Part shown: positions 13,401 through 28,400 of the stretch, one piece after another
How the letters are laid out: every line of letters starts with the position of its first letter
Position numbering within the stretch: the first letter of the stretch is position 1
Made by a program: the position numbers and the translations under genes
Source: Dipteronia dyeriana
Lineage: Eukaryota; Streptophyta; Magnoliopsida; Sapindales; Sapindaceae
Direction of reading: 5' to 3'
Assembly (NCBI GenBank): GCA_032871835.1
Contig: CM065297.1
Span: 92,649,052 to 92,713,051, forward strand
Length of the DNA stretch: 64,000 nt
The notes under the pieces: model-generated
What the model was told of the DNA's origin: nothing
The model's database searches: none
What the model saw: the letters and a program-made list of their open reading frames with translations, nothing else

Positions 13401-16400
13401 CCAAAACTTGGCACTTTTGGTTTTGCACGTCTCATGAATCTTCTAATATGTTACCCGAGACCTTCCTTCCTTTGAATTGCTTACCGTTGTCAGTGATGAC
13501 CGCGTACGGGATCCTAAATCGGCGGCTTTTAATTGAATCTCTTCCCTTCTCTTCAAGCTTGCCCCCCCGTTCGCGCTGATAGGGCACTAAAACAAAACAG
13601 CCAAGCGCTGTGGCGCAGTCTAGTGAAGATAGCTAATGGATTCCTTTCACACGAGGAACGTCTTCACATACTCAGCAAGGTCGTCTCGCATGCCCGGCCA
13701 GTAGTACCCCCGCTTTTGCAAGGCCTGGTGGTCCACATAAACTATTTTGTGCCTAATCTAAAATAGCTAATGTCGAAACTTCTGTACAGAATGTACCATG
13801 GCGAGTCCTTCTCTTTCAGTTATGGTGTAAGCTTGCCGTTTTCGCCCATATTGCTTAACCTTAACGTATACTGGTTGATGCTATTCAGAGAGAACTGGTA
13901 CAGATGCAGATGGATATTCATTCAACCTTCGCCTTTGACTGCACTGAAGAACGTAATTACATGGTGGAACCGTTATTCATTAGCTGACACTTCTATTGCG
14001 ACAGATTCAACTACATGCATCTACTGGGGCTATAGTTCAATAGTATAGGCATTTCTCCTTATAATAGGGAGGGCGTGTTAAAGCCATCGCATAGGGGCTC
14101 CCGTATAAGCTCCCACAAGGATTGATAATAAGCATCAATCTGGCCTGTCTCTATTCCCAGATTGAATCGAAGATCGGGACCAATAGCATCTATGGTATTA
14201 TCGAAAGAGGACAAAGGACGGCCAAGGACCAAGAAAAGTATCTTTCCTGTGCTATCAAGAATGAGGAATAGCCTTTAAAGCAGTGCTTGTTTTCAAGGAG
14301 TACTTGGTTTATCACTTCGCTCGGCTTCGCTTGCTACTAGCTTCTGCCCTATCTCTTCTTTGTAAAGGTCCTTAACGGCGGGATTTCTGTTGGATCAGAT
14401 CTTTCGCTTTGACGGAAGCTTTTGGACCTGGCGAAAATTAGCCTTCGCGCAAGCAAGCGCGAGAGAAGCAAGCAAAGTAGAAGCTTTGCCAGAAGCAAGA
14501 CGAGGAAGCGGAGCTGTCGTATAAGCGGTAGCTTCCCCCGACCGACTAAAATACAACAGTCGCGACCTACTTTGATTCAAAAGAAAGGCGAAGAGTTTGG
14601 CAACAAGCAAAAAGGGTTTCTATAAAGGTATGGCTTCTGTCCCTAGCCCTAGTTCCCTTTTTCGTATGTATATTGGTTGGGAACTTGCTGGTCATTTTGC
14701 TGCTGTTGCTGAGGCGGAGGCTAAACCTGCTAAGCAATAGAGGCTGCTACTGCTGACGTGGTGGGGCACTTTCTAATTAGAATGTAAGGAGAGCTGGAGC
14801 CTCAGACTGATGGGGCCCATGAGTCGTCCTTAACAATGCATGTGGTCAATGAGAGGCCTGAGGAGTCATCAACAGATATTATGATGGAAGGGACCCACAC
14901 TGGTCCAGACTACGTGCATTAGTGGGACTACGGCTGGCTCTTTCTCCACCTCCGCCTGAACCTTCTTATATATAAATAAGCCCACAGTCGAGACGATACC
15001 CCCTTTAGTATTTATAAGAAATATAAGCAGATATAGTTAACCGAAGGAGTTCAGGGATTCTTGCTTTAATCCGTCCCGCCATTCCTGACTTAGGAAGGAA
15101 TAAAGTAAGGGACGACTGCTTATCCATCATCTTTTATGAGTGAAAGAACGAGCTCTATGACTATTTTGATAGTAGCGGAAGGCCTTTTAACCCACTGATC
15201 TGATCATAGGTGAAATCCAATCCCTTCGCTCCGCGTGGAAACCGTAAGGCTCCTTTCGCCTCTCGGAAGCGTCTTATTTTAGTTTAGCGAAGTTGGTAAA
15301 ACTTGCTAAGCCAATAAGAAAGTCGACTTTTGATTCTATCAGTCGCCCAAAGGCTGTATGGTCAGTCACTCATGAATTCCTTCTCGAATCACTACTGGAA
15401 TATAGCTTATAGAAAGAGCAGCTCCACCCGTCCGCGATGCATGGAAGGATCGGGGTGGCGGATCAGGAACCGGCTGACCAATCCCAAACTGCCGTAACAC
15501 TCTCTCACCCACCAGGTACCACTCGACGTGGTCCAGGTATATCAGCTCCACTCGGGCAAGGAAGTACGGCTGAATCCGACTCTGGGCCTGCCCTTTTGCT
15601 AGCTTTTTCATTATGCTGGTTCCACTACTGCTTATGCTGGAAATCTCTCAACACCCTCAATCCACTCTCAATAGATGCTGCTCCTTAAACAGTGTGAAAA
15701 GGTGGTAGGTAGAACTAAGGGAATAATCTTGTTTGGTTCGGTACATATAGTCAACTGCCATTACTCCGGTTCTATATGGGAGCGCTTGAAATGGTTTGGT
15801 TTAACCGAATGCTCGCGTCGTTGTTGCTGAGCCCTTTCGCTCCTTGAATCACTGAGAACAAACTTTCTACGATCCTATAGTGGCTTATCGTAGCTAACAG
15901 ATGATCTTCACCAAATTGGGTCAGCATGTAGCCCGATCCGAACGCAATTACATGTCTCAATACCTAGCCCTTTCGGACTGGGTAAGGGCAATAGGTCTTG
16001 GTGGGTAGGGTATTCTAAAGGCATGAATTTCATCCTCGCGGGAAATGGCTATCAGTTCCGACTCCTTTCCCATCTCTAAAGTAAAGGTAGTTGATCCGAG
16101 TGGAGGTTGCCTCCGCTGTTCTTCCTCGCCCAGTCAGTCATGTCGGGACCAGGGAAGCTTAATGGCGTAGGATATGGGAGTAGTCTATTTCGTTTTGTGT
16201 TGGAAGCACCTGTTCGCAATGTAGAAGTCAAGGAAGGTGCACATCCATCAGACTCAGGAGGAAAGTTTGAAAAGGCTGCAGTGCCCGATCTCGCATCTAG
16301 CAATGGGTCGAATCTTGAAGAGGAAGCCTTGGTTGAGCTGTCAGAGGTCCCATCCAATCGGAATTAGCTTACAGCAGTGACAGGCTAGGTGATTGAACCA

Positions 16401-19400
16401 GGCTCTGAACGTCTATTGTTGTTGAAAGGTTGGGTACGGTTGAACCGTGTTATTATCATGATGCCACGGGTCGCTTTCGATAACAAGAAAGTATGCCCCT
16501 TTTATTAAGCTGCTTCTTAAGCCGTGATAGTTGGATCGGTTGGGTCGCTAATAAGCCAAGGCGGCCTTCGTCTGCCTGACATGACATTTATCTTATAAGG
16601 GGAGCAGGCGGTGAGATTCCTGTTAGAATCTAAGGCTTTACTTTTATGGCAGCTGCAAAGAAAAAAGTAATGTCGGCGCAAGGACTGTTTATTGGAGACT
16701 TACTTCTTGGGAGGCCTAAGGACTCTTCTTCTGTAATAGCTTTTTTCAACCGGTAAGAGGAATAGCCTATCTTCTATCTAACGAATCTTACTGTATGTAG
16801 TTAGCTCAGATTTCCTCCTCTTCGGCATGTCTTCTTTCATTCTCCATCGGTCCCTTCCATTGTTTCGATTAAGCCGTTGTTCGTTTTGTCCTAGAGTGAG
16901 CCGCCTCGTACGGCTCTTCGGACGCTTTCTTCTTTCTCGATTTCTTCTACGAGAGACAGGATATGGCCGTTGTTGCCTCTGATTCATTGCCTCTGTTCCT
17001 TCTCTGTCCTACGTCTATTTTCTGAATGTTCTTTCTTTTAGTTGGTGTTTGAGTGAGATTGGATGCTCGCATGGCTTCGGATGATCGCGTTAAGACAATC
17101 CTTCTTGATTGGGGTACTCGACTCACTTATTCATAATGGCTTGGCTCTGTTCCATGCCGCATTTCTCCTCATATGGAATTATCATAGGGAACCTCTAAAG
17201 AAAGGTATTCGAAATAGGGAATTCTTTTAATATGGAACCTAAAGAACAATGGCTCCTTTCTATTAAAGAATGCTTATGATTTGATCTAAGGCAAAATCGC
17301 ATATCAGATGGTCCTACAGCCGAACGAAGGAGCTCTTCCAGAGAGTTAAGGCGCTTAATCGTTCATCGATCTTTTCTTCAACCGGTCATATTTTCTTCAA
17401 CCGGTCATATCAGATCTGTAGCTGGTAGCGACATGAGGAAAAGGTCCGGAATGGTCTATTTTTTTTTCTAAATCGCGAGTTTAAGGGGTCGGATGGGTCA
17501 AGTACGGCCTCTAAAAACATGCGAGAATCGGCTTTTTTAGTAGCATCTGTCCTTCCCGGCCATTTAGGGAGCTTAAACTGATGTCCCTATGTGCAAGCCG
17601 TTACCTTCCTTTCAGATAGGTCCTTCCTTGCGTACTATACTTATAGAAATCCAGATCGGGCACTGCAGCCTTTTCAAACTTTCCTCCTGAGTCTGATGGA
17701 TGTGCACCTTCCTTGACTTCTCATCAACGGACCTTTCCTGAATAACCTTTTCTTTTTTGAAAAACCAGCGCTTGTTAGCAGCTGAATCACGAGAATTCCG
17801 GACATACCATTTGACTAAGTCCACCCTTATCCCACTGCTTTGCCATGATTCATAAGCAGGAATCGAGATTGATATGAAGCAAGCAACTGATTGATTGTGC
17901 ATTAGAGACCGAGGCAAGTTCACTTCCAAAAGAACAGAATGCAAGAAGCACTAACTAATTTTACCATAAGCCTTCTCAAAATCAATCTTGATGGCCATCA
18001 TCAGCGGTGAGCTGTAACGGAGATGTGGATGAGAAAAGGGCTGCTACCGGTATAGAAAGACCAAAAGAGCAATGTTCGGGGCCCCGTTCTTTCTAATAAA
18101 AAAGAAAAAAAGAAAATAGGGGCGAAACACCCGTTTGAAGTGGCGAAGGCCTATGCTAAAGTAAGAAAGAAAGTACTTTCATTTCTTTTCTTATTTGAAT
18201 TGTTGTTTTCGTATCATGGATCTTGGTTCTTTCAACTCATGACAGGACTCGTCTTGCTTCTGTGTCGACTCAAGAAAGTCGTATAGCTATCTATGTGGTC
18301 TAATGAATTGTTGGGCATGGTTTGCCAAAGACTTGCATTTTTGAATAGGGTACTCGATAGAACTACTTTCATCGCTAGGCCTTGAGGAAATCGCTTTAGT
18401 GCCGCACAGCGAGCCAGGGAAGATGCAGGTATTTCATATCTATACTCCTCCCCTTACTTTTTGAACTCTGGGTTGCTGCTTATCTTGCTTGAGATCGGTT
18501 CTTACGTCGATCAGGTTGCCGACCCGCTAGTTTGGTGAATCTCTCCCGTGCGTCTTCGAAGAGGCAGAGCGCTCATTCCTTTTTTGAAAGACCCCGACAC
18601 TCCCTAGTACTTTGGGGTTGCTTTGTTTGTGGCAAGGGAAGCCATCTTCATTAGACAGAGCAGGAGACAACGAGAGAGCTGCTTCCACCTGGTTGCCTGC
18701 CCTCATTCCCGAGTCGCATTAGCACAAGCCACGAGCGAGCAGCAGGTTCGCGATTTCCAAGGTCTCTCCACTCGAAGACTGCGGCTATGGTCGAGCCGCG
18801 ATAACACGCGAAAGCCTATACCACCAACTCTGCATCACACCTCCTACGGTGGTTGCCAAAGCTCCGAGTGAACCCGAAATAGGCCATGGACTTCCACGGA
18901 CCACCTTGACTTATGATTCATTGTCCCTAATAAGAATTTCCATTCCCTTCCTGTGTAGGTCGACTCCAAATGTTATGGAATCGAACCTCGAACCTTCGGA
19001 AGCTCCGTTTGCACGATCGTTGCATTTGTATTCATCCGGAAGTCTTTATGGCTCAAGCTGCTAGTGGACCTCCAACATTGAGAAAGTCAAGCATGTCAGC
19101 AAAATGCGCTGTTTGAGTTGATTTGACTTCGTTTTCTTTTTTCAAATTCCCCCCGCCCCGAGTCTATCAGTATCAATTTTTAGCTGTGTCTATCGGTTGT
19201 TGTTTGCCAGCCGGTGTGGGCGTTGGCCCCCGGGGATCGAGTGTGTCCCTAAAGCCCCGCGAGCCTTTGTTTGTTTCTGAGTATTGCTCTAGTTTGTAGT
19301 GAAGTTCCTTGGTCAAGCTACTTCGTTCCTTCCCTTCTTAAAGAACTTGTAGTGAGTTATTCCTTATATATAAGCAAGTCAACTACCTTCCCTCTAACGA

Positions 19401-22400
19401 AGGGGCTTGGATCATAGCTAAAAAAAGGCCAGTCACTATCTGAATGACTAAACATTCTCGTACTAGAGTTGACATATAGAAAATGGGTCATCAATACGAC
19501 CTCTTTTTGATCGGGCTTTCGCCCATTCTTCCACTAGCCGGGGCGATCTCGTATATAATATATAAGAAATAGACTGCTTTTCGGCTCATTGGCAACTCAA
19601 CAACTAAGTAGCTTCGGTAGGATCAAATATCCAACACTCGCCAATAGGGGGAGAACAACAATCAAAGATGTACTCATACGGGCAGTACCCAGGGATGCTA
19701 AAGAATTGGACTCTCACCGCTGGTCACTAATTCACTGACCCTATCTTTTCCCCGTTCAGTCCGTGTGGCTTAGGTTTGACCATCCCGCGTAGGAGCATAC
19801 ATAAGATGAACGAGAACAAAGGATGGCACCGGGAGGATAGAAGCAGATAAATGCCATCTATCACACTACAGCAGACCGGGAGGTTACAATTCCAGTTTTG
19901 TTTCAATTTCCGGGAGTGAATGTAGGAAGTGCAGACGTTGGATCAGTCTCTTAAAGGATGAACCACGCCTTCGTTATCGCCCCTCGCTACTGCTCAACCT
20001 CGCTATTGCATGGATTCTTGCCGGCCCTTCTCACGTTCTTCATGAGGACGAAGCCAGACAAGCTCTGCACTCACTCAATCGAGGAATGCAATTCAATCGA
20101 GGACCGCTACTTACTTAGAATGAAGGGAAAGGAGGGAGACTGAAAAAGACGGGAGGTCTGTATCTCGTTCTTATAATTGGTCGCTTCGCTAAGAATGACT
20201 TATGGTCTAAGTCTGGGTAACATCCCCTATCTAATAGAAGAAGTTAAGAGTCCTCTCATGCTTGTGTTTGTTGCTTGTTCATTGGAATCCGTCTGGTTTG
20301 CGAGCTGCCTCTCTCTGCTTTTGCTGCTACTGGGTCTCTATATGATGGATCTCCTGTATATGGATCTTGATATGGAACCAATGAAGCTGTTAGGGATGCT
20401 ACCCTTGCTTCTTAAGCTGCTATAGGTGTATCCGTATCTGGATAAGCTAGTGCTGTTGGTGATGGATCGACTTATGGATCTAGATCTCGATCTGGATATG
20501 CAATAAGCTATGCTCCTACCTACCTTGCCCTTGTCCTTTTTTCACAATTGCCGATCGGATGTTAGGAATCGATTGCAGCGAGAAGCCTCTCTTGGCCAAG
20601 AAGCAAGAGTTCCGGTGCGGGAGTAAGAATCTTATCCAATCTGTCTATTAGTGGAATCCCCAAAAAGAAATATGAATCTCGTGTAAATGAAGGGCAATTT
20701 TATGGCTTAAAGGAGCTTTTAAGCCACTCTTCTAATTCCTCTTGGGTTATTTCCGATCGGATCTTGCCAGGGGTTGGTGCATTGATGACGAGAATACGCT
20801 GTTTGATAGAAGTGAAAGAATCCGCTGTTTGAAAGGTAACTTGATCTAGATGCGGAGTCTCGTTTGCACTTTATGGTACAACTTTTTTCCTTTAAATAAG
20901 AGGAGGTGGTCAAGACCTTAGGCAGCTCGACGCATCTAGTTTCGGTCTTGCTAACGGGCGACAAAAGGATGTTGGCCTTCCCATTTGAAGCGGAGAAGGG
21001 GACCCCACAGAGATCTACCTGGCCTCGCCAGCCAGTCTATCCAGCAGTCTACTGATTGTCCATCTTTGGTATTCTGCAAGCTTCTGGGGCAGGTCGCCTC
21101 TTATTTCATTTCATCGTTTATATAAAATAGAATATATAGTCTCGTTGGGGGTTGATCGCTAGTCTTTTAATCCACAAAAACCTCCTATATACCTACCTTG
21201 GCATCTTTCATTGAAAAATTCGTATGGTAAGGAAGAATAAGAATGAACGGAAGGATGAGTCGATTAGATTAATAGGAAGGAGGAGTAGGCATCGACCTAG
21301 TTAGTCGTTCTGAGTGAAGCTGAGGAGGTTCTTGGACTAGTTTCTCATGTATATAAGAAGGCTCCTTCTTTCTAGAAAGGGTCGTTTTTCCTGCCTATCT
21401 GTTCCTATGTGTGAAAACGAGTCAAACGGAGACGTTAGAGAAAGACGTTCTGGATAACCAGAGGGCAAGTCACGAGCTGGAGGTGAGTTCCATACTCTAA
21501 CAAGTAAGCAAGTAAACTACCTTTGGTGGCAAGGAATTGGATTCTTATTCGCCTCTATCCGGTCCCGGGACCACTTCTCCTTGTTCGTTTCATTAAGCTT
21601 CCGTTAATCGCCTTGGTCAAGCATTAGATCCCGTGGGTCCGGGCATTCCTCAGTTAGCGGGAACGAAAACTCTTCCTTCCAGTGCTTTAATTAAGAGTTC
21701 AAAGAGTAACCTAGTGAAGTTCATCCTATCAACAGGTGGAAGCAGCTCTCTTGTTGTCTCCTGCTCTATCCATTACCATCCCGGCAATCAGACCTCAGCA
21801 TTTGGAGGAACTCCATTTATGTATTTGATAGGAGCCTCTTTTCTGGGTCTTTCATCCTGGTTCTATCAAACCAGACACGGAATACCTGGAAATGAATAGC
21901 TGACTTCAGCAGGCATAGAGACCATAGGCTTTCTCTCCAGTACTCTGTCCATCGATCCTTCTTTCCATGCTCCGAGATGAGTTGACTTTCGAGTAGTCGA
22001 TGATTCTAGACAGGATTATCCTATAGGTAAATCCTTGTCTTTGTTCTTTCTTCAATGCTTGAGGGACTTCTTTCTTTCAATGTCAATGCTTCGGGTTCTA
22101 CTAGACACACAGCTCGCAGGACAGTGCAACTCGGATGAAAAGGAATTTTGCTTCCTACTAGGAGTTCTGTGTGCCAAGCCGCTTTCAAGCATTCCAGCGA
22201 GCCTCTGCCCTTACCAGACGTAATTCGAAACACGATCAGGTGAATAAGTTTCGTACTCACCCTCTCGATATCCGGTTCCCAATAACACGAGAAGTTATAA
22301 GTAGGATGGAAGCTGCTCTGTGAACAACCCTAGTTGCTGGTCCTGCTCCTGCTGCTGTCTGAACTGCCACCTCTGCTCCAATACATAAGCTCCAGCTTCC

Positions 22401-25400
22401 GTCCCATAACTTTCCTATTCGCTTGCCTGCGTGCCTCTACAAGGGCGACACCAAAGCATTTAACTATAGAAATGACTTAGAGTTGAGCCACCTCCTTAAG
22501 GAATGTTCTAGACTAATCTAGTCTAATATTAGAGATTAGGTTTCCAAAATATTCTACACCTAACTAGAATACTCTACATGTATTTACATGCCTTTACAAG
22601 GTTCTAGATTATTCTACACCTATCTAGCTAAGTACAAGAATGGTGTAGAGATAGTTGAGTTGCTAGAGACTTCCAGTAGCTTGACCAATGTTGGAATTGT
22701 GGAGAGGTCTCTAGATCTTCCAGGAGCTGGGCAGAGTAAGGGCCTTTGTTGGACTCATGGGCTTGTAAGCTTGAGGCCTGTGACATGCTGCTGGAAAAAA
22801 AATTGACTTATAAGACTCTAATCAGCCAACAACAGCTGTAGTTAACCCCAAAATTAGGGTTTTAGAGGGTTGTTGCTAGGATTTAGACTGAATTTCGGTG
22901 GCTAGGGTTAGGATTAGGCCAGGGGTGATAGCTAGGGTTACGGTTAAGATCAGAAGTGATGATGAGGGCTAGATTTATGCTAGGGTTGGGTTAAGATCAG
23001 AAGTGATGATGAGGGCTAGATTTATGCTAGGGTTGGGTGGCAGCAAGGTTTTAATTAACTTTGTTTGACACCATGTCAAAATGAAGAGGGGGGAAATATA
23101 TAGTCGTAGGAGGTTGTAATGAGACTGATCTTCATTTATAAATATTGTCTAGCACATACAAAATACTAAACCAGCCCTACCCTACACTTGAATGCTTTAA
23201 CAGGGAAGATGCTCGGATAGACTCGAATACCTTGACCTTCATATTTCCATGGCTCTGTAATCTTTGTACTAGTCATAATTCATATTGTTCCAATTCAAAG
23301 TGGTGCAGACTATTCTTCATCTTGAAAATGCTGGATTGTAGTTCTATTACTCCTTTGAATGAGGACAGAGGGTTTTGATAGAGAATTCTTTGGGGGTGTT
23401 CTCTTGTAAATTATAGATTATTTTGCTTGTGAAGGATTCTTCTATCCCAAATTTAAGCCTTACAAGGTTTTTTGGAGATCCACATTGCCCTAGTAAGGAT
23501 AGGCCTTACAAAATTAATACTTGTGACTTGATCAAAAAGAAAAATCCTAGTATCTGTATCCCTTGTTGGTGATGTGCAAGAATTGTTTGAAGGATAATTG
23601 TCAATTTTTCATTGCCCAGTTTACTGTTTTATGGCAAAAGAATAAAATGTTGCTTATATTTTATGAATAATCTAGTAAATTCTCGAGAGTTGTGTTCATT
23701 CGGATTCTTGTGTTTATTATTGGAGCAAGTACGCATTTGGAACGGGCAAAAAGCTTAGATATATGGTTTTGTGGGATTGGGATTATTTTTGGGTTCATTT
23801 TAATGGTGAGGAATAGAATTTTTTTGATGAAGTTAAAGAAGACTGCTAGATTGGATAAGACACATTATTTTGTTTCATTCTGGGTTTCAGTCTGTAAAGA
23901 ATTTCAAGACTTTCATTGTGATTATTTTTTGTTCATCAGTCTGACATTCTGTATGAATTGTTAATCCACTTTTTGTACTTAGCTTTGATGATATTGTTAT
24001 TTCTCAATTCTCATAATAAAAGTTAAAAGAGTTTTGAATCAAGAAAACTGGGACCTTTTTGCCTTTTTCCTTTTTGTTAAAATTGGTTTAGGAAACTATG
24101 GCTGTCATTAGCTGTATGATTTGTATTATTCATTATATGATTCTATTTCATTTTTCTACTCTAGGTCTAGTACTATATATACTTGTATTGTGTCTTGAGT
24201 AATATATATAACTTGTGGTGTTTGGTTGGGTGGAATGGAATGGAAAGTAATTCATTCCATTTGTTTGGTTTGTTAAATTCTAATGGAATGAGCATTCCAT
24301 TGGAATGGGGATTCCACCATTTTGGTGGAACGAGCATTCCATCCAAAAACCAATGGAATGTCCATTCTATTCCATTAACACATTTTCTTTCCAAAAATAA
24401 CCCTCTATCCCACAACTCAATTCCAAAAATACCCTCATTTCCAAAAATAATATATATATATATTATAAATATCTTACTATTATATAATATTTATTATTAT
24501 TATTATTATATATATATATAATTATTGCATATAATATATTATTACATATATTATATTATTTATACTTTTATATTATATTATTATTATCCAAAATATATAT
24601 TATATTATACAAAATATATTATTATTATTATATTTATATATATTATATATATATTATGTATATATACTATATAATTTATACTTTTATATTTTCTAATTAT
24701 TTATATTATATATTTTATATTATATAATATATTATATATATATTATGTATATATACTATATAATTTATACTTTTATATTTTCTAATTATTTATATTATAT
24801 ATTATATATTATATATAATAATATTAATATTAATAATATCAATATTTCTAATATATAATAAATAATATATATTATATTATATATAAATATATATTAAAAT
24901 ATATATATATATAATATTTATAATATATATTATAATTTATACTTTTATATTTTATTATTATTATCCAAAATGAACATTATATTTTCTAATTATATATATA
25001 TATATATATACACATTATATAATTATATATAATATTTATATATTTAATAATATTAATATTAATAATATCAATATTTCTAATATATAATATATAATATTTA
25101 TAATATATTTTAATATATATATATAATATATTATTATATAATTTATACTTTTATATTTTATTATTATTATCCAAAATGAACATTATATTTCTAATTATAT
25201 ATATTATTATATATATATAATATGTAATATATAATATTTCTAATATATAATATATAATAATATATATTAAAATATATATAATAATATTTATAATATATAT
25301 GATATATTTTATTTAATATATAATTATATATATATATAATATTTATATTATATATATTATTATGTAATATATTTATATGATATATATTATTATGTAATAT

Positions 25401-28400
25401 ATTTATATGATATATATTATATAATATATAATGGTATTAATATTACTAACATATAATATCTAATATATAATATAGAAATATAAAAAATATATTGTAATAA
25501 TATATATTTTATATTATAATAATATATAAATATATATATATAATATTTATATATAAATATAATATTATATATACTTTCATATTTTTTATTATTATTATCC
25601 ATAATATATAATGTTATTATAAATGTTTTGTAATTAGGGGTATTTTGGTCAAAATACAGTTGATTCCATTCCATTTAGTTGTTAACCAAACAAAATATTA
25701 CTGATTCAGATATTGATTCTAAAGTCCCAACCAAATAAAGAAATCAGTTTTCCATTCCTTTCCATTCCAATTCTCATTCTCATTACCATTCTCATTCCCA
25801 TTCCACCATGGTAACCAAACACCACCTTAATTTCTTCCCTCCCATCTCATATTTTTTGGCCATTTATGCTCTCTGTTGACACATACCTTCTATTGCAGTA
25901 TTTATTATAATGCCACCCATTCTAGATTTTGAGCCTTTTCCAATTTGTAACATCTGTTGCAGGTTTGGGATGTGATAGAGCATTTTGTGGTGCTTATTGG
26001 CATGCTCAAATGGTTACTAGCAGTGACCTACATCCCATATGCAGTCCAGAGACTTTTAAACCCGTATGTGCTGCTTATTTTGTTCGGATTGTTTTTCTTT
26101 TCTTCAATTGAATCCTGGAATCATATATATGAATTATTGGATAGCGGATTTTTAATATGGGCATAATTGCTTTACATCTCGTATTGTGGAGTATTTTATT
26201 TTGCTTACGGATGAAGATAGAAATAACTATATTGTCATTATACCTTGAACTCACTTTATTTCTTTTATGGGCACATTTTTAAGAAACACCCTCTAGGTAT
26301 TTTTTTTTGTAAAAATAATTAAGGAAAGTAAAATTGAAGTTTGGGCTATGATGAGATGTTGTGTTTTAGTGCGTTTGTCGGTATGTGATTTTATTCCGAT
26401 AAAGTTTTTCATGATAATTTGTTCTCTTGTGGTTAGTGGAAGGTTTTATTGGGAATCAAATTGTGGATTTAGCAGTTGAATGTATATTTTTTTCTTAACA
26501 AAAACTACATTATTCAATAAATTATGGAACCATATACAAGTATATGGAGGTTTACATGCAACCTATGCAAAACTAAAAGGAAAGACCCTCTTTAGGTTAC
26601 AACAGCGAAAAGCAGTTTAATAATTCTTTTATGTTGCTGATGCTTATTTATTGTCTCATTGTCCTTTTGCTTGAACCGTGTTAGACTATTAGGTTGATAA
26701 ATTGATTTTGTGATAAGATATGCAACATTTTATTAAAAACTAGGAAGTGTACAATAACCTATAAAAACAAGATACGATCATTCGACAACCCCCACCAAAT
26801 TATGTAAATAAAAGATAATGAAAACTCTTGAAATTCTGTAGAAACCAAATCCCTCAATGGCGCTAAATAATGCGGCATGTTCCACAAAAACTGGCAGCCT
26901 TCTCTTTTCCACCAAGTTACACAAACAATACCCCTTTGGCATAAGACCATAAGATTTCAGCCTTTTTAACCCCACCAACAAAAAAACATAATTTTCTCCA
27001 ATAGTATAAAAACACCTAAAGTCAGAGGTGCCCAATGCAAACTTAAACATAGAATACTTTAGTCAATAAAACTGAGGCCACATCACACAAACTAAGATTA
27101 ATATTAGAAAAATTCGGGAATAGAGGATCAAACAATCATATCCTCTGAACAATTCTTGCACATCACACATGAAGAAAGACGGACCAATGAAAATCTTGTT
27201 TGAATCAAGTCACAAGTATTTAACTATTCCATGCGTCACCAATCAAACTAAGAACTTCACCTTAGTAAGCATCTTGGATTTTTAAACAACCTTGTGATGC
27301 TCAAAATTTGGAGTAAGTGAATTATTGGCAAGCCAATTAAAATAAGATTTGCAAGAAAACACTCTTGAAGGATTATTGATTAACTATCTTTTATTGTCCT
27401 TTAGATTAAGGCAACTAGATTTTACCTAACAGATAAGTGAAGTAAATTTATTGGTATCTGTTTCATTCAAATTTGTTTAAAAGTTAAGAATCTCTTGGAA
27501 AAGGGAAATAATTAATCCGATTACAACATTATGCATGTTGTACAGATAAAAAAATTGTGGTAACATAGAGGCCAAGGAAGTAATGGGATGGACCGAGGAA
27601 ACCTTTGCACACCTCCGTTATCTTTTGGGAGGCCTACTCCCCATAGAAACTGTCTACCTGAGACTGTCCCTTGGCCCGTAGGTCCTGACACTAGGGCCCT
27701 GTTTGATTTTTTATTACTTAATGGCACTTAATGTGCTCCAATTAAGTTATTTTGTTTGTTTTTTTCAGTGATAAAATCACTTAAAGAACCCTTAAAACCA
27801 TTTGTTTAGAAAACTTGTTTAGAAAAGTGAAAAAATTTCACTTTTCACTTAACACAAATCCATTGAAATTTAATACAATTTTTTCCTTCCAAAATTATCT
27901 TCACCAATCTAACTAATTTCCAATTTTGTTTCTTGTTAAACTACTATTCATAATAATTTTTTTTTTCCTTCTCACCATAAATAACTACAGCATCACAAAA
28001 GTTAATTGCTTCAAAACTCAAACAATTAGAGACTGGTTTTGCTACCATATTCTGGTTTTTAGTAAGGAGTCGTTCTTTTTTTTTTCCTTATAATTTGTTA
28101 ATTATATTTTTTAATTTTATTTTAGAGTTCAATTGCATCTAAATAATATTAATAAAATAAATTTAAAATATATTAATAGCTAAATAATTTTGTTTTATAA
28201 TTGTTAAATTATTTGTTGTAGTTATCCTTAATATATTAAAATATAAATATATAACAAATAGTTAGAAGGACATAGATGTAAAAGTATTAATTTTAAGATA
28301 TTTATAACTTAAAAAAAACAAACAGCTTGAAAAAAAACAAACATGTTTTTCAGTTTCAGTTCTTCAATCACTATTCGGTCCTCAGTAGCATTCAGCACTG

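Larger units (their letters stand above)
13770..22450. other. Mitochondrial-like DNA insertion (putative NUMT) inside intron 9
   Basis: For about 8.7 kb the composition is visibly richer in G+C than the AT-rich flanks. It loses poly-A/T tracts and takes on the texture of angiosperm mitochondrial intergenic DNA: many CTTTCG, GAAGG and CTTCGCT words, mixed strands, short unrelated open frames. It contains exact inverted repeats, a plant-mobile-domain fragment of nuclear origin, and a partial group II intron domain V-like hairpin. No standard mitochondrial gene was recognised, so the assignment rests on composition and these fragments. Boundaries are approximate: the left edge adjoins the gypsy fragment, and the right edge is near 22440-22480 where AT-rich nuclear sequence resumes. 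None of the open frames (up to 110 codons) is called as a gene. Confidence 0.72.

Noticed and set aside
13770..22450. Mitochondrial protein, rRNA or tRNA genes in the NUMT-like tract
   Set aside because: I looked for standard genes and tRNA-like cloverleaf motifs and recognised none; open frames up to 110 codons have no family, so none is called.
24183..24521. 112-codon frame at the Harbinger-like left end
   Set aside because: Composed of repeated GGAATGG words and AT microsatellite; non-coding.
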